Part shown: positions 35,301 through 50,300 of the stretch, one piece after another
Layout: every line of letters starts with the position of its first letter
Numbering within the stretch: position 1 is the stretch's first letter
From: Mycteria americana
Lineage: Eukaryota > Chordata > Aves > Ciconiiformes > Ciconiidae
NCBI RefSeq assembly: GCF_035582795.1
Contig: NC_134372.1
Location: 37,672,316-37,736,315 of the forward strand
Reading direction: 5' to 3'
DNA: 64,000 nt
The notes under the pieces: model-generated
The model's input: only the letters and a program-made list of their open reading frames with translations
Told to the model about the DNA's origin: nothing
Databases searched by the model: none
Translations under genes and position numbers: made by a program

Positions 35301-38300
35301 GATAGGCACTTATCTCCTCTTAAGAAACATGCACCCTTGTGTACATAACCTCGCAAATAATTCATCTACCAATTGCAGTAATGAATCAGCAGAACAAAGG
35401 CTAAGGTCCTCAGTTATAAAAGAATAGCATAAAGTAACTTTTCATTAGCATGGTGAACCACCGGTCCCCTCTTAATTGAATGTAACACAATGATCCTTAC
35501 TTGGTCTCGTTCCCCACCCCCTTCTTCATTGTAGTTGAGGATATTTTCTCTGATGTCCTCCAAATCCTCATGATGCGCAGATACGTGGTAAACTCCTCCG
35601 CTCAGACCTTTGTGACTCTTCCAGCAAGCCCACAAGAATACAGCACTGAACAGAGCTGTGTAAACACACAGGAGCAAAACAGAACATCATTCAGAAACAA
35701 ATAAAACATTTATATGCAGAAGTGCTGCAGGATGGCTTAGGCAGCAGCCGTTCTGTATGAGTACTGCAGCACTGGTTTGCAGTCAGAGCCAGCAAGGCTG
35801 TAGTTTTGTTTCTCAGCAAATGTTTGATTTCACTCTTCAACGTAGTTACAAGTGAACGTCAAAGACAGAAGAAAAGGCCTTTAAAGAGCATTTTAAAATA
35901 CCCCTTAAAGTGTAACTCTGAAGCTGTTAAAAGCGTAACTAACTGAAGAACTGAATGACCCAAGTGCTGTTCAGAAACCTATCTATTTAATGGATTGAGT
36001 TAAGCTTTGTAAGAGAAAATGTATACAAGGGGTAGCACTTAAGTAACAGTGTGTTGATGGTAACAGATACTATGACACAGAAGTGAAGCACAAGACCACA
36101 AGGGACAAAAAAGGAAACGACTTACACATTTTTACCAGAAAAAAGATCAGGCATATTTTGCCTTAGCATCCATGAATTTAAACATTCTTCTTAAATGCTT
36201 AGGTGCATCTTACACACTGACAGTTGTAAAGCTTCAACATCAGATACTGAACATTATTTAAATAGAAACGTGTACCTCTATAAAACTATAAAAATTGAGA
36301 AAAGCTCATAGTAAGACCTCAAACTATTGGATACCATAAACTAACACCGTAGTGAATTAGAGACTAGGATCTCTTACCGAATATCTACAGGGCAGAGTGC
36401 AGTTCTGTGGAGCTGCATCTAGATGACCTTGGGACTGAAACTGGTGTACGCAGAGGTCTATGCCCTGTGCTGTGTGGCTATACCCTTCAAGCTGAATCAA
36501 TGTGTTCCAGATGTATGTTTACCTTTCCTCCCCCCATCCCCCAAATTTACAGCAATGTGCCACACAGATTTTCACACATGGTAACTTCTTGGCAAAGGCA
36601 TTTTTTTAGCTGAGCTGATTTTGAGATACTCTTTTGAAAAAAGAAGTCTTTTAGACGTTCTACATCTCCCTGTTCTTTTACTCTGACTGCTAATAAAAAG
36701 CCAATACTTAACATGAATATAGCCCATGTTCCAAGAGCGTAACAAGAGTGTAAACCAGAGCCCCCCCAAAGATAGTATCTCTTCCATACAGATACCAACA
36801 GTGTAAGCTCCTGCCTGATTTTCTGTCATTAAACAGTGCTGTCATTAAAAGCATTCTATGAAGTTTATTGTTTCTTTGATGCATAGTGTTAGTGTTAGAG
36901 CAGTTGCAAGCTCCAAAGTATCACTGTGTCTTTAACTGAACAAAATGAGCTGAAGTCTCCTCCTGGCAGGGAAGGGTGGGGAAGGTTCGTGTGATATCAA
37001 ACCAATGTGAAGCTGCCCTGGTATTGATTTACTTGCAAAATGGTTCCGTATCTGAATTTAAAAGATGTAATCAGATGTCAGAAAAGCAGTGTTTCTAATT
37101 TATTGGAAAATTATAAATTTATAATCAAAATTGCATTAATTAATCACTTTTAAGTGCATTATCGCTTTCTGGAAGCTGTGTAAGAGAAAGGGCATCTGAA
37201 ATCTTGAGAACAAGGAATTTTATTAGAAATTCTCCTAACAAAAGTTACAGTGATACTACCATTGTTAACCACATCTATGAAAATTCTCACAGCAATGCAC
37301 ACCACTTGGTTAAAAACAACTGTTTCTAACTCATAATTTAGACCTGAAAGATTAGCAGGATTAGTAAGTAAAAGATCCTGTTGTTTTTTCAGTCCAGTTC
37401 AGTCAAGCACAGGTAGCAACACAAAGTCAGCTCACAATAAAACTGCTCTGACACAGCAAAACCCCCTCCTTTAACCTAATGATCTCTTATCAACTTCCAC
37501 TAACTGGGATTCCAAAAGCTGTGAAACCAGTTAGCTTCCCACAGTATTTGCTGTTCATATTTGCATGGCAAACATAGTATCTGGCAGAGCTGGGGAGAGT
37601 GATGGTATTTCAGGTAGCTAGAGATGGATGCAAAACAGTCCATAATACATTTTCATACTCTTACTACAACTTCTGAATGAAACTTAACACTGCAAGCCAT
37701 GAGGAAAATCCTATGTCCTTACTCAGACAAACTTTCATGAAATGTGAATAAACAAGAAGGACTCAAAGATGTGATCCTTCCTCACTAGTGAGATCCTTCT
37801 TTGTCTTTCCTCTTCTTTTCAAGACCCAATGCCTAAGCCTGAAAATGGCTGAGGAAGCCAAAAGCAGCGGTGAGGAGTTGTGACACAACTGGTAAGACGC
37901 AAGAGACTGCTCCTGTCTGACCAAGTGTGTTCCTATCAGACAGTGTATTTCTCCTAGACTAAAAAATCTGTTTCATGCTCAGCAGTGTTTTAAACAATGC
38001 TTATCTGGTAGCAGTCTCCACTCTTGCGGTTCAATTGAATTTGCTTCCAATTACGCATCTGAACAGTTCCTTAGCAATGAAGTGAAAATGTGCAGAAAAT
38101 AAAACTGCGAAGACTTTCCATCGCTCACAAATGTTGATTCACTTAGCAATATATGCACAGGAGGATGAAAAATAAGTTACTGATGGAGCTGAGACCATGG
38201 CAAAGAAATGAAGGCAGAGTCAAGTCTCCATTAGGAAACTGAGTTTTTCAGCAGGAGGATGAGATGACGACTATTCAGGACAAGATGGATAAGTGAGTTC

Positions 38301-41300
38301 ACCAAAGGTAATACAAGATGTAGTTGCCGTAACTACCTAACAGCGCCAAAAAGCAAATGCAGATGGCAAACATGGAACTAAAGCTCAGGCCTGTATCCTT
38401 GTGAAAGATCGCCAGTGTGATTTCACAGTTACGTCCAGTATAGCCATCAGGGCAGTGACATTGGAACTTGGTTGGTGACTGCGAGATGCAGGTACCATAG
38501 TTACAGGGCCTTTTAGCGCATGCAGTGTAGACACACTGTCTACCAGTGGCATTCTCCATGATCATGTGTCCCGGAGGGCAACTGAAAAGACGAAGGCAAA
38601 ATGAAACCATTAAACTTTGAGAAAAGTAAGCACGAAAGACAGCATTTAAGACTTTAAAACAATCTTTGATGACACTCTATATACAGTTTCTGAAGTAGCT
38701 ACTAAAAGTAAGTTACTAAGAATAATTACAGGATTGTAGTCTTTTCTAAAGCAGTCATACAACAATGAGCTCCACAACTTTAAACCCTTACATCTGGGGC
38801 TTCCAGAACTCAGGTAGTTCCACAGGCTTCTGCAAGATTACCCATGTGATAGCCAGATTAGGGTCTGCAGCTCTGTCCAGGCAGGAGAAGCTATGCTACG
38901 TTCTTTGTGTTTCCATCTCAGTGAATTTCCAGAAAAAAATGCATCCCTAGAAAACTCTGTTTGTGTGGACAGTGGCAGTCAGTAATGCTTGAAGTATATG
39001 TTTTCACAGCACAACTAACTTGAATTAGTGTTGTCCTAACCTCAGCCCCAGCCACACATAAGAACTCTGAGCTTAATGATGCAGTGCTTCTAATGCAACT
39101 CGAGTGGCCTGTAAGGGAACAGAGGTCACAGCTTAAGACAGTGTAGAAGTCAGACGCTAACAAAAAAAAGCACATCTACATTGCACAGGATGAGCTTCAC
39201 AAGACAGCTAGCCATGCTAGCATTCTGCTCCACTCCAGCTAGCATACCCTCTCCTCCTGGTTTTCAGGGTTTACAAACATTCTGGATTTGCTGCTATTCT
39301 TTAAGCATTTTCAATTAAGACAGGCAGCCGAAATCGTTACAGAATCAATGGAGATACGCTGATTTACATCAGCTAAGGATAGTACCTAAAAGGACAGAGG
39401 TCTCTGAGTAACCTGATGCCTATGCAGGCATCTAGCTTAGTGTTTCACTGTGGTTCAACTGATTTGATGAGATTGCCAGTAGCAGCCTTCAAGTTGCACA
39501 CTTCTTCAGCATCCACCCTTTCCCACCTGAATCTGGAGGGTTTTGTGCTTCTATTTCCACCAATTACCTGCATTCATGCATCATCCACAAATCAATACAA
39601 ATGAATTCCTGGTTACAAGGGTTATTCCTACAAGCCTCTGAAGAACAGCCTTCTTTGACGCCTTGGGCACTTAATACTGACACCAGCTCCTTCACGTGAG
39701 TATCCAGAGGGATCCTGTAGTTATTAAATCTGACATCCTTCATACATCCTGAGGCAAGACACAAAGAGACTGTTTTAAAAGCCATTCAGCAAGAATGACT
39801 TGAAGCAGCTGTAAGATTTGGCAGTTTATGTTTAACAAAGGACCCAGGCTACCAAAGTTTAAATCTAGGACTGAATTTACCTAAACTTTCATAGCATTGC
39901 TCTCCATTTTTTGACTGAATTTGTTGAACTTTTGATCCAGATTCCCAGTGTTTTCCACAAGAACCAAGTGCTGCTGCAGGCCCTTATCTGCTTGTGTTCA
40001 AGACAGTGGAACATGTACCCCTTCACTATGTTTTCAACCGAAAAGTCCAAATATTGTGGAAAACCTGTTATATGTGGAAAATCTGTTATATTCTCCAATG
40101 TGTACCAGTATAAATTGTGATTAGTTGATTTTTAATGGTAGTTTACAACTTAACTTTATAGAAGAGCAAACGACAAATAACGGTGAAACACCCTTGGGTC
40201 ACTGATAGAAATTTTGTACTGAAGAAGTGTGGCATTAATTTTGTACACATGAGATGCCTCAGCATAAAAGCATATACCTTGAAGAACTAAGTACATTTTA
40301 TAACTTCAAAGCCCTTAGTTTCAGCAACATTAACTGTCCTAATTAAAATGATCTTCATGTAACCATTTAACTTCTTTAATCTATTTACTTAAAAACAAAT
40401 ACTATTACTCCCATAAATAAAAATTCAAAATATGGTCCCTAGTTCTCAGCATAATCTTTAGTTATTGGAATACTTGTATACTTGGAAACAATAGAAAACA
40501 ATCTTTTTCTAAATAATTTGTGATATACTTACGTTGTAAGTTGTTATCCTATTTAATGCATATACATTTTATATGTTTTCTCCTCGCACTTTTTTGTTAC
40601 TCACTGAAATACTTTTATCTGGTGAAAACATTACCACCTTGTTTCAAATGGATTTACTAGAATCTGGTTAAAGAGGCGAAAGGCATGGGAGAGAGAGGTG
40701 ATAGACAGATACCAGGCGCATTTAACCAAGTAACGGTGTGTGTCTTCCTTGTCAATACAAAAGATGTGCTGCGCAACTGCGCATTACTTATACTGTGATT
40801 TTAGGTGAAGGGTGAGCTGCCAGCTGAGGACAAAGTAAAAAGCTGTTATGGATATCTTAACCTTACCCTTCTCTATATTTCTCCTTTGTGCAACTATTAA
40901 ATTTCCAGGCTGAAAACTGATTTGTTTTCTTAACAGACATCACGACTTCATCCACTCAGTTGCTAAAAATTTGAACTGTGAGCTCTAACTCGATAAACGA
41001 TTTCTAATTTTAATTAATGCTTCAACTGAGTGACTGTAAAATCCAATAATACAAAGGTAGTGCATAAAGGTAATAAACCAGAGTTTGTTGTGTGCTATGC
41101 AATGCCTGTATAAAATGGTAATACTCCTTTCAGCATAGGGACAGTTGTATTTGGTAGGGAAGGACAGCTGCCAAATGGACTGGATAGAACCATGCAATGA
41201 ACCCGTTCTGTGTATCTAATGCAATGAGCCACCCACAGTCCACCTGGGAGAAGCCTGTGGATCTCCAGTTACAAATACTCTACATACAGTTGTGCGAAGA

Positions 41301-44300
41301 GGCTACCACCTTTGTTCCAAGCCCAGTAGCTAACAGTATTTGCACATAATTCCCTGCTGTACATTTTTCCTAGTCAGAACAGTGTATTTGTCCCTTTTGC
41401 AAAGTGTCATGCAAGAAATCTGTTTACTTTGAGCTCTACAAAAATAAGAAAGCTTCTCGCAATATGCCCGTGTAGTACCAATAAGCCTTCATTTTTACAG
41501 GTCTATATTCTGAACAGTGAGATCAAGAATTCCTCACCTCGAAAACTCTTGTTTTGATTGAATGGGTAGGTATTTCCAAGGACCAAGCTGCTGGGGTCAA
41601 TCACAATCTCTTTGTACACTCCTGCTGCTTTCAGAATTTCTCTCTTCCCACCTCCTTCATAAAGGCGAAGAGTAAATTCATTTTCATTTCTCTCCAGTGT
41701 GATATGATGCCATTCACCATTATCAATGTGGTAGGAGGGAAGGCTTACAGAATAGTCTCCATCACCCAGATTATATGAGACCACTAAGAATCCCTGAACA
41801 ACCTTGTGGATAATTAACAAAGTAGTAAGAAAGAAAAGAAAAGTCATCACCTGACATTTTGTATTGACCTGTAACTGTCACATTACTTGAACTAAGACTT
41901 GTATGTAATCATCAATCGCAAAGCATTTGTTTAAATTTAGGGTATGTTTACACTGCACATACAGTGTAATACAAAGATACTTCAGGTGCTACTGAACTAG
42001 ACAACCTAAATACTGGTAGCGGTGTCCTCACACTAGTATGTAACTCAGAGTAATTTTACCCTGCTTCTTTCTTGGACAAATTTACAGGGCTCTTCGAATG
42101 GTTGAGAATCTGGTGTGTCACTTATACACTGACAGCTCAAACCAACTCAGCTGAAGAGGTGACTCATTCAGTGGTAAGTACAAAATGAACAGGTTGTCAT
42201 TTTGAGAGTGTCATCATTAGAACTGCCACAGGCACCTTCCTTGGCAGGGTCTGAACTATGCAGAATCGGCCACTCGTGGCCACAGCTGAACAGGACACCA
42301 GGGCAGACACACTATTCATCCTATTCTGTATAGCAAACTATACTTCACTGTAGCTGGCCATTAATTCATTTGAAATCCAAGGGGATACCATGGTTGTGCA
42401 GTCAATATCTTAAGTGAAGGATCAGATATGTAAGTGTCCATAAAACAAATCCCAAAGTTTCTGTGCTTAGCATAAGGTTTTGGGTTCTATTTCCAACTCC
42501 TAAGCTAATGTTTCTCTGGGCTAACTATTCACTGGCATTGATTTAACTGTATGCTATTACTGTCTGGGATGCCTTGCTCACCTGTAGGGTGATGTGTTCA
42601 TCCTTATTTCGAGACAACATGCTTGTGATGACACTGTCAGGCTGCCGTGTCCTAATCATGGCTTCAAACAGCGTCCTACGGGCAGGCACACTGACGGGAA
42701 GCTGATAGCGAATGTAACTTCCTGGCCCAAATGTATATTCTTTGGCAACTAAAAAGACAGGATAAAGACCTTTAAACTATTTTGTAGGGAGAGGGAAATA
42801 TTATTGTTTTCATTATTTTCATAGTAAGAGTTGAAAGTAAAAGAAAAAAATTGCAATGCACGGCATGGATCCATGAGACAAAGGAACAGGTCCCAAAAGA
42901 CAAGTTATCTATTTCCACAACTTCCCCAGTCACTCTCCCACTTCCTCTTCCTCTGTAAAGAGGTGATCTCCCTCCTGACTTGATCCTGTTAATGCTTCTC
43001 CTTACAATGCAACCACAGGATGACAGCAGGAAAGCAGAAGCTCTGACCAAGACAAAAGAAGAGACTGCAAACAAAATATTAAGTACCACAACCAATTTTT
43101 ACAACCTGCTATTTTATAGTTGTCTTTTTGCTGCAAACTTTGGCTCCGTGAGGGCTAAGGAAAAGATCCTACTATACTGAAAGCACAGATCCTTAAACCA
43201 ACAGAGTCTCTTCCAGACACCAACAGAGCAGTAATTTCTAATTCCAGTTGTGTAGTTCTAATTCTGCACAGTAAGTGGTACTGGCATACTCACATTTAAG
43301 TTTTAGGTTATTAGATATTTCTGAAAGTGTCAACAGATGCAAATTCAAAAAATTGTGATGAGAACAAATAATTTTGTTCACAATGCTCTTGTCATGCATT
43401 CTCCATTATACAGTTATTGCACAAACACCCTCAGGACTAAAGAAATTATCTGATACTGAGAAAGTAATTTCTCAAAGGGAATTAGAAAAGAAATTTTTAA
43501 AAATCACAGGCAACTACACTGAAACATGGCTTTACGCAACGTAAACATCAGAAACCTCAGCAATCACTACCTGCAAACGTTTTAAGTTTTCTGTATTGTA
43601 AAATTTACCAGCCCATCAGTAATGTAACGGAAAAACAAAGTTCACCTTTATCACATCGATAGCCATAGTAACCCGGCAAACAATGACAAGCAAATGAGCC
43701 CCAGTCTCCGAGACACCTCCCGTGAGTACCACAGGAAGAAGACCCCATGGTCTCACAGCTCCCATCCGTCAGTGTGCAGCCAGGGAAGCTATTCAGGGAC
43801 TCTGCAGGAGACTGAAGGTCATATACCTTCAAGAGAAAATTGTATGACAACGAAATATTAGTTAAGAAACACTTATACTTCATTCTTAAACAGAAATAGC
43901 TATACCACACAACAGTCTGTTTTTCATCTGCATTGCTTAAGATGCTAAGTTTGCTTTTTGACATTCAGATTTCAACTTATTTTATCAAGACCATATTTTG
44001 CCTTTGAATAAACTCAACTTACTATGAAAGCAAAAACCCTCTAATATTTCCTAACAAAGCAGACAGCTGGCATAAATATACCATTATACAATTGCCATTC
44101 AGAAGTTCCCTGAATGCGCAAAGATGCTTGGAAGACAACTGCATGAAGTAAGGGATAAACAAAGGCACAGTTTCTGGCTCACAAATACATCTGTTTGTAA
44201 TTGAGAAATAACTTTTGAAGGTAGTTATTCTGACAGAAAAATCCAGAATTTTCTTGCATTTTACACTGATGCATATAGGCATTGAATAGATTAATGGAAG

Positions 44301-47300
44301 CAAAAGTTTCAGGTGTAATACAAATCTCCCCAAAATATAATAAAGAATTTTATTTCTTTGCTACAGCAAAATGTTACACTTCTCTTACCTGAGTATCCAA
44401 GATGAAATTGCGCAAACAACCAGAAAAGTGTTTGTGTAGCAATTGTGGGTAGGAATATGGTAACGATTCTTTTACACCACCCAGCTGCAGAACATGGTTC
44501 ACATTCAAATACCTTTAAAAATTATAGGAATAATAAAAATAGATGTGAATTTACCTTCAAACATAGGCATTATATAAAAGACAGATAAATAAAAACCTAC
44601 ACTGCATTTCCAAATAATAGAGGCTTCATAAAATAACAAAAGAATGCCCCTATTTTATCTACTTCTTTCTCTGAAGTATGGTCAGTCAGTGAGAAGAAGC
44701 CGGCCCTTTAAAATAAAGGGTAATTTATTTTTTAAACATGACAATGAAGTCTATTGGGAGTTTAACTGTGGGACACTACTACAATTCAGGTATGTTCGTG
44801 TTCAAGTCAGGAACAGCTGTGATATTCTAGACACCACAATCTTCTTCAAGTGCTTCTGTGCGTGCACATTCACCCTATACTGTAGGAATGCTATGACAAG
44901 AACTGTTTCGTGTATGGTAAAGGCCAGAAACCTAAAAGTTGAGTCAATGTAGTCTAAAAGGTACAGTACACATGTCCAGGCTCTGCAATGTCTCCCAATC
45001 ATCTCTCTGAGCCAAAGAATGCCACATATTTTAGTCCTCACAGAGTTTCTTTTTCCCTGAGTTATCAACTCAATTTTTTGTTTTCCTTTCTTCTTATATT
45101 TTTCCCTTTTTTGTGTGCTCCTTTCATGAACAGGAGGGCTCCATGTATCCGCTGACAAGGCTTAATCCCAATGGTAATCAGCACGCTTGCTCACACAATC
45201 TATTCCATGGCTCAAGTATCTTTATTAGTACAAAGGTTTCCCTAAAATATAACCTGAATATTTCTCACTGTAACTTAAGGGCCTGTACCGAAGAGATTGT
45301 CTAAGTCCTCTTTGCAGTATGCTTTTATACACACTGAGACTTATCATCTCTCTCCTCAGTTTTCCCTTCTTTCAGTTAAGTGACCTCAATTCCTTCATTC
45401 TTGATAGGTCTTATTCTCAAGGCAAGCTGAGTACAGCCATTGCTCTTCTCTGGACTATACCCAGTTGGTACACATCTATCCTGCACTGCAGTGCACAAAC
45501 TGGACCCAGGACTCCAGCTGAGGCCCAACAGTGCTAACCAGAGTGGAAGAATTATCTTCCATATCTTGGAGATCTACACATGTTGAGGTACTACTGTGTA
45601 GTGCTTGCCTTTTTCATGTTATTGTGGCATTGCTGACTCACTTTCTGACTATCATCCATATCTTTTACTGATACTTAGCAGTTGTTCCCTTCTCTGTATT
45701 TGTGAGGCTGGTTATTTCTGCCTACATGCAGTACTTGGCCCTTTGTTGTAGTGGAAAAATACAGTATATTTCCAGGTCCCATTTTCAGTTTGCTGGGATA
45801 ATTTTTAATTCCAAGACTTGCCCTCCAACATACCAGTCATTTCTCCCAGCTTGGTGTCATCAGCCAAGGCAATAAGCATCAGTCCAAAGGACTGAAGTAT
45901 ACTGAATCAAAACCCTTGGAGAATGCAGCTGAACACGTCCTTCTGCTTTGAATGTAATAATCGCTTTTTGGATAAGATTTTCCAACTTTTTCAGTTTTAA
46001 CTGAGGATAAGGGCTGACCCAACAGCACAAGCAACTTACACCACCAGAGTCATTATCGCACTTTGGCTGTATTACTTTGCTGGAAGACAAATACAGGTGG
46101 ATTGTATGTCTCAATACGAGATGCTGCAGCCCACAGTCAGGCACACCAGCACCAGCCTCCTTTACTCAGCAGTTTACACAAGCACACCAGGCTGTGAAGT
46201 GAACAGCTGAGGTATGGATACATGTGCACTTCCTCTGACTCTGCTATAAAGGCAGTAACCTTGAATCAACTGGAGACCCTGATGTGTTAGTCTGCCTTAA
46301 TACTTTTGCCAAAGGTTGTCAGTAGGAGTCCTCAGGCTTATACCAATCAGATAGTAAGATTGGTTGAGGATCCAGAGTTATTGCCATTAAAGTCAACTGG
46401 CCTGATTTTGTGAGGTTTTCAAGAACAGTGACTTGATAAATAAAGTGAGAGAAATCCTGTGGGTAAGGGATGGTACACAGTACCCACAAAAGCTCCGGTA
46501 TTAGCCACATAGTGTTCTGGGGTTGTCATTTAGTGTTGCAACACTACTTGGAGTAAGACTGGTTCCTTAAAATTTGTTTAGTGCTTTAAGGTCCAGACTT
46601 GGCCCAGAAGGTCTTAGAGAAAAGCAAATGCTTTTACGCTCCTTGTCATTAATAACTTTGCTTCAATTTGATAGATAAAATGTTCAAAGGCCTTAGAATA
46701 AACTGTCTTTCAGTGAATCTCCAGAAATGTACCTTGCTCTTCGTGGAACAGACCCAAAGACTTCACAATTTGTACGATCTTCAGTGGACAGCCATTTGCC
46801 TACTCCTTCTATCTCTGAAACAACAGCTGCACTGCAACGATCCAAAGTGAATCGAACATCCTACAGCAAAACATAGGATTATTGAATTAAGAATTTCTGT
46901 AAAATTCAATAAACAAGTTATATCAAATTTTCATCTTTACCTTTTTGCATACCATCAAGCAAAAAGGGCTGGGTTTTTTTCCTGCTCTGTTTTCCATCTT
47001 GCAATAAACAGTAAAGCCAAAATGGAACCATTTAACAAAGGTGGCACTGAACTCTGCATTTAATTTATGCTTCTGAGTAGTTTAACTACTTTCACAAAAA
47101 CTGTAACTGCATTTGCAAATAAGTAATTATCTGCTTTTTGTGCATAGGTAATTGATTTCAGTGTCCAAATGTGTACACGGAATGTGCAAATTACAACTAA
47201 GCCTTTACGCACATTCCACATGTGTTGCAGAGCTGAAAAAACAGGAAAAAGATTCCTCTGATCCCAGAATACGGATTACAACATAGGTAAATTTGGAATT

Positions 47301-50300
47301 GACAATGCTGTCTTCCCAAAATTCGTACTATTCATCAAATCTACAAGCACAGTTAGAATAATACATGTAATTACCCAGCCTGTTTTTTCTACCCTCCAGT
47401 TTCTGCACAAGCAAATGCTATTGGAAATACAAATATCCTGATGTGGGGAAAAAAAAAAATCCAGTAACTGACCTGACCATTGGTTCTGACTTCTAGTTGA
47501 TGCCATTTTTTGTCTGCTACATTCAGGTGACTTGGAAACTGCAGCACCACTAAACCTGAGCCGTGGCTCATCTTCAGCACAGGAATACCACCCGAGAGTT
47601 CTAATACAACATGAAAAGAAATTACATTCAGCTACAAGAATCGTTCCATTTTAGATATTTTAGCAGTTAGTGAATGTACTGATTTAATGGTTATTGCTAG
47701 TCACATAAAGTGGGGTTCACTACAGAAATAACTAGAATTATATTCTATTACTTCTATTATGCAGAAATGCTCATTGAATATAGCATTTATTTTTATACTT
47801 TCAGATTGTGCCACTTCTTTGTCAAAGCACTGGAACTAATTCCTGATAAGCAATCTGCAATTTTATAATGCTCTAAAACAATTAATACATGCAGGTTTTA
47901 CTCCCTCCCATCTTCTACTCAGATTTACAAGTAACTGCAAAAGAAAGCAAAAAAGAGGTTAATGATTAACAATATCCAACAACCTTACCTTTCAATTATT
48001 TAGGAAAATATAAAATACCAACTATACTGTGCATCTTGTATATTAATTCACAAAAAATAAACAGTAGTAACTTTTTAAATATGTGTCAGCATAAAGTAAT
48101 GAGTTCTACTTGTATATAAATTTTCCTGCAGTGGCACACTGGGGCTGGATTCATCCATCAAATCACTGCCTGTTTAAAAAAAAGTGCAAAAATGCCCCAA
48201 GACTGAAAGCAGTTTAAGTGGATTTCTTTTCTCACCAAACTAGATAAGAATGACATGCAACTAAGACTGCATTAATCATGTAATACCTATCTTCAAAGTA
48301 CCTAAATTCCTTTATAGCACTACAGTTTTCCTAGGGGGATTATTTTTTTATATATATCAATCTGTCTATTTTGCTTTCCCCTTGATTTCTACAACTCTGC
48401 GATGGACCTAAAGCCATAGGTGTAGGCTACAAAAATAGACATCAAAGAAGAAAGACCTATTAGGAAATGTTTCAAAATATTTTCAAACCAGAAAATAAAT
48501 TCTCTTCAGACGGAAAGACAGAATCCATATTTAACTACAACACTGTTCACAGGCAACCCATTCCCAAAAGACATTTAATTTTTTCACACATTTTTGCAGA
48601 AGTACCTATTGCAATGAAGTTTTCTGTACTCCCAGGTTCTGGATTTGATAAAGGACCACTGTATAGTAAAAGTCCATCTGGAACCACAGTAATAAACTCT
48701 AGAGAGAGTGAGCTTTCAAAACAAGGCCTGATGGGACGAAACCATGCATAACCATTTCCATGGAAACTGTGCTTAGTCTGCTGGCAGTCTGGTCCATGAA
48801 ACGAAGCAGGACAAAGACATCTGAAAGAGCATAAACACAAAAAACAGTCAAAATTCCGCAATGTTCAACTTCTTTTTGGTTTTACATGCAAAAAATGTAG
48901 CACTTAAATCACAGTAAAAAAACAGCAGTGAAACAATAAAGATTTTAGCAGAGTCTCAGGGGTGCTTTGCAATTATTAAAACACTTCAAGAGTACAAAGC
49001 ATATTTATCCACTATACTATCTCCGTCAAAAAAAAAGTATTTTTGAGCTCATGTTTTTGAGAACAATGAATTATTTCACTAAATAAACAACTTAGAACAC
49101 CAAACATCAATTGGTCAATTTATTACAGAGAAAACTCAGGGAGGTTAATTCCTAGCTAGAATAAACCAGTATAATTTCACTTAAGGAATACTGGTGCATG
49201 CCAGGCGATGCTTGCTATAATACAGCAAGTTTCCTATCTGATGTTTTCCAAACTCCTTATTACCCACCGTTTAAACTACATTTCACTCCCCCTACATCCC
49301 TGCTTCTACCACTGATATTCACCTTTATTATTACTCTTCTGGAAAAGAAAAATTAAAAAAAAAAAACAGAGCACACTTCCCGTTCCTTCATACTGAATTT
49401 GGTGCTCTTAAAAAACGACACGTTAATTATGCTACTGTTTTTTCCCCAGGGTTTTCTTTCCTACTCACACACTATTTCCACCACTTTCAGGACTACAGCA
49501 CCATTACTGGGCTGTTAGTAAAGACTCTGTTGTCATTAGATCTACACTCCAGTGCACTCGGAGAGGGGGGGTGTTTCTCTTTCAGCCAGAAGTACCTTTA
49601 TGATTTTTTTAGACCTGTATCTTGTAAGCTCCACTCGACACTTTAAAAATAGAAGGAAAAAAAGTAAGGGAATCTGCAGTACAAGTTTCCTCACCTGTAA
49701 CCATTCAAAGTGTCAATACACGTCCCACCATTGAGACAAGGGCTTCGGGGGTAGGAGGAACAAGACTGATGAACTCGGTCCCTAGCTGAACAGGTGCAGA
49801 CCGCATTGATCTTGGTTGTTACTGAGACAAACGACACGCTTCCCGTATCCATCACTGTTGGGATGTCACTCTCGGTGAGGTAGTTCGTACAACCGTTGCC
49901 TTCACTACAATTTGCACTTCTACATTCATCTACATCGATCTGGGAAATGTTCAGTTGTAAAGCTGACTGGATCTAAGAGAAAATAAAGTTTAACACATCA
50001 CCAGTCTCTTCCTAATGAACGCTTTTACTTACTTCTTAATTTCTGAAAAATCTAAGCCATCATAGACTTAATGGAATCCTTTAGTTTCTTGAGTATTAAA
50101 TAGTAACATTCCTGACTACACAGGCAAGCAAAATGATTCGACAAATACAGGAAAATTCTAAAAAAATTTACAGCAGCATTTCCTAAAAACATAAATCATT
50201 GACATGATTGACTGTGAACATGTTAAATCTGTACCGGCCTACTAACATTACTTCCAAGGACCAAAGCTCCGACAGCAGTGACACTCCACCCTACAAGCTG

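Noticed and set aside
35414..35500. Continuation of the juxtamembrane open frame into [12 protein letters not shown]
   Set aside because: CAA|GTAAGG is a good donor, and joining there to the terminal exon recreates the classic tail; read-through would truncate it.
44022..44333. A 103-codon minus-strand frame in a cadherin intron
   Set aside because: It is not in phase with the neighbouring exons and shows no EGF, LamG or cadherin pattern.
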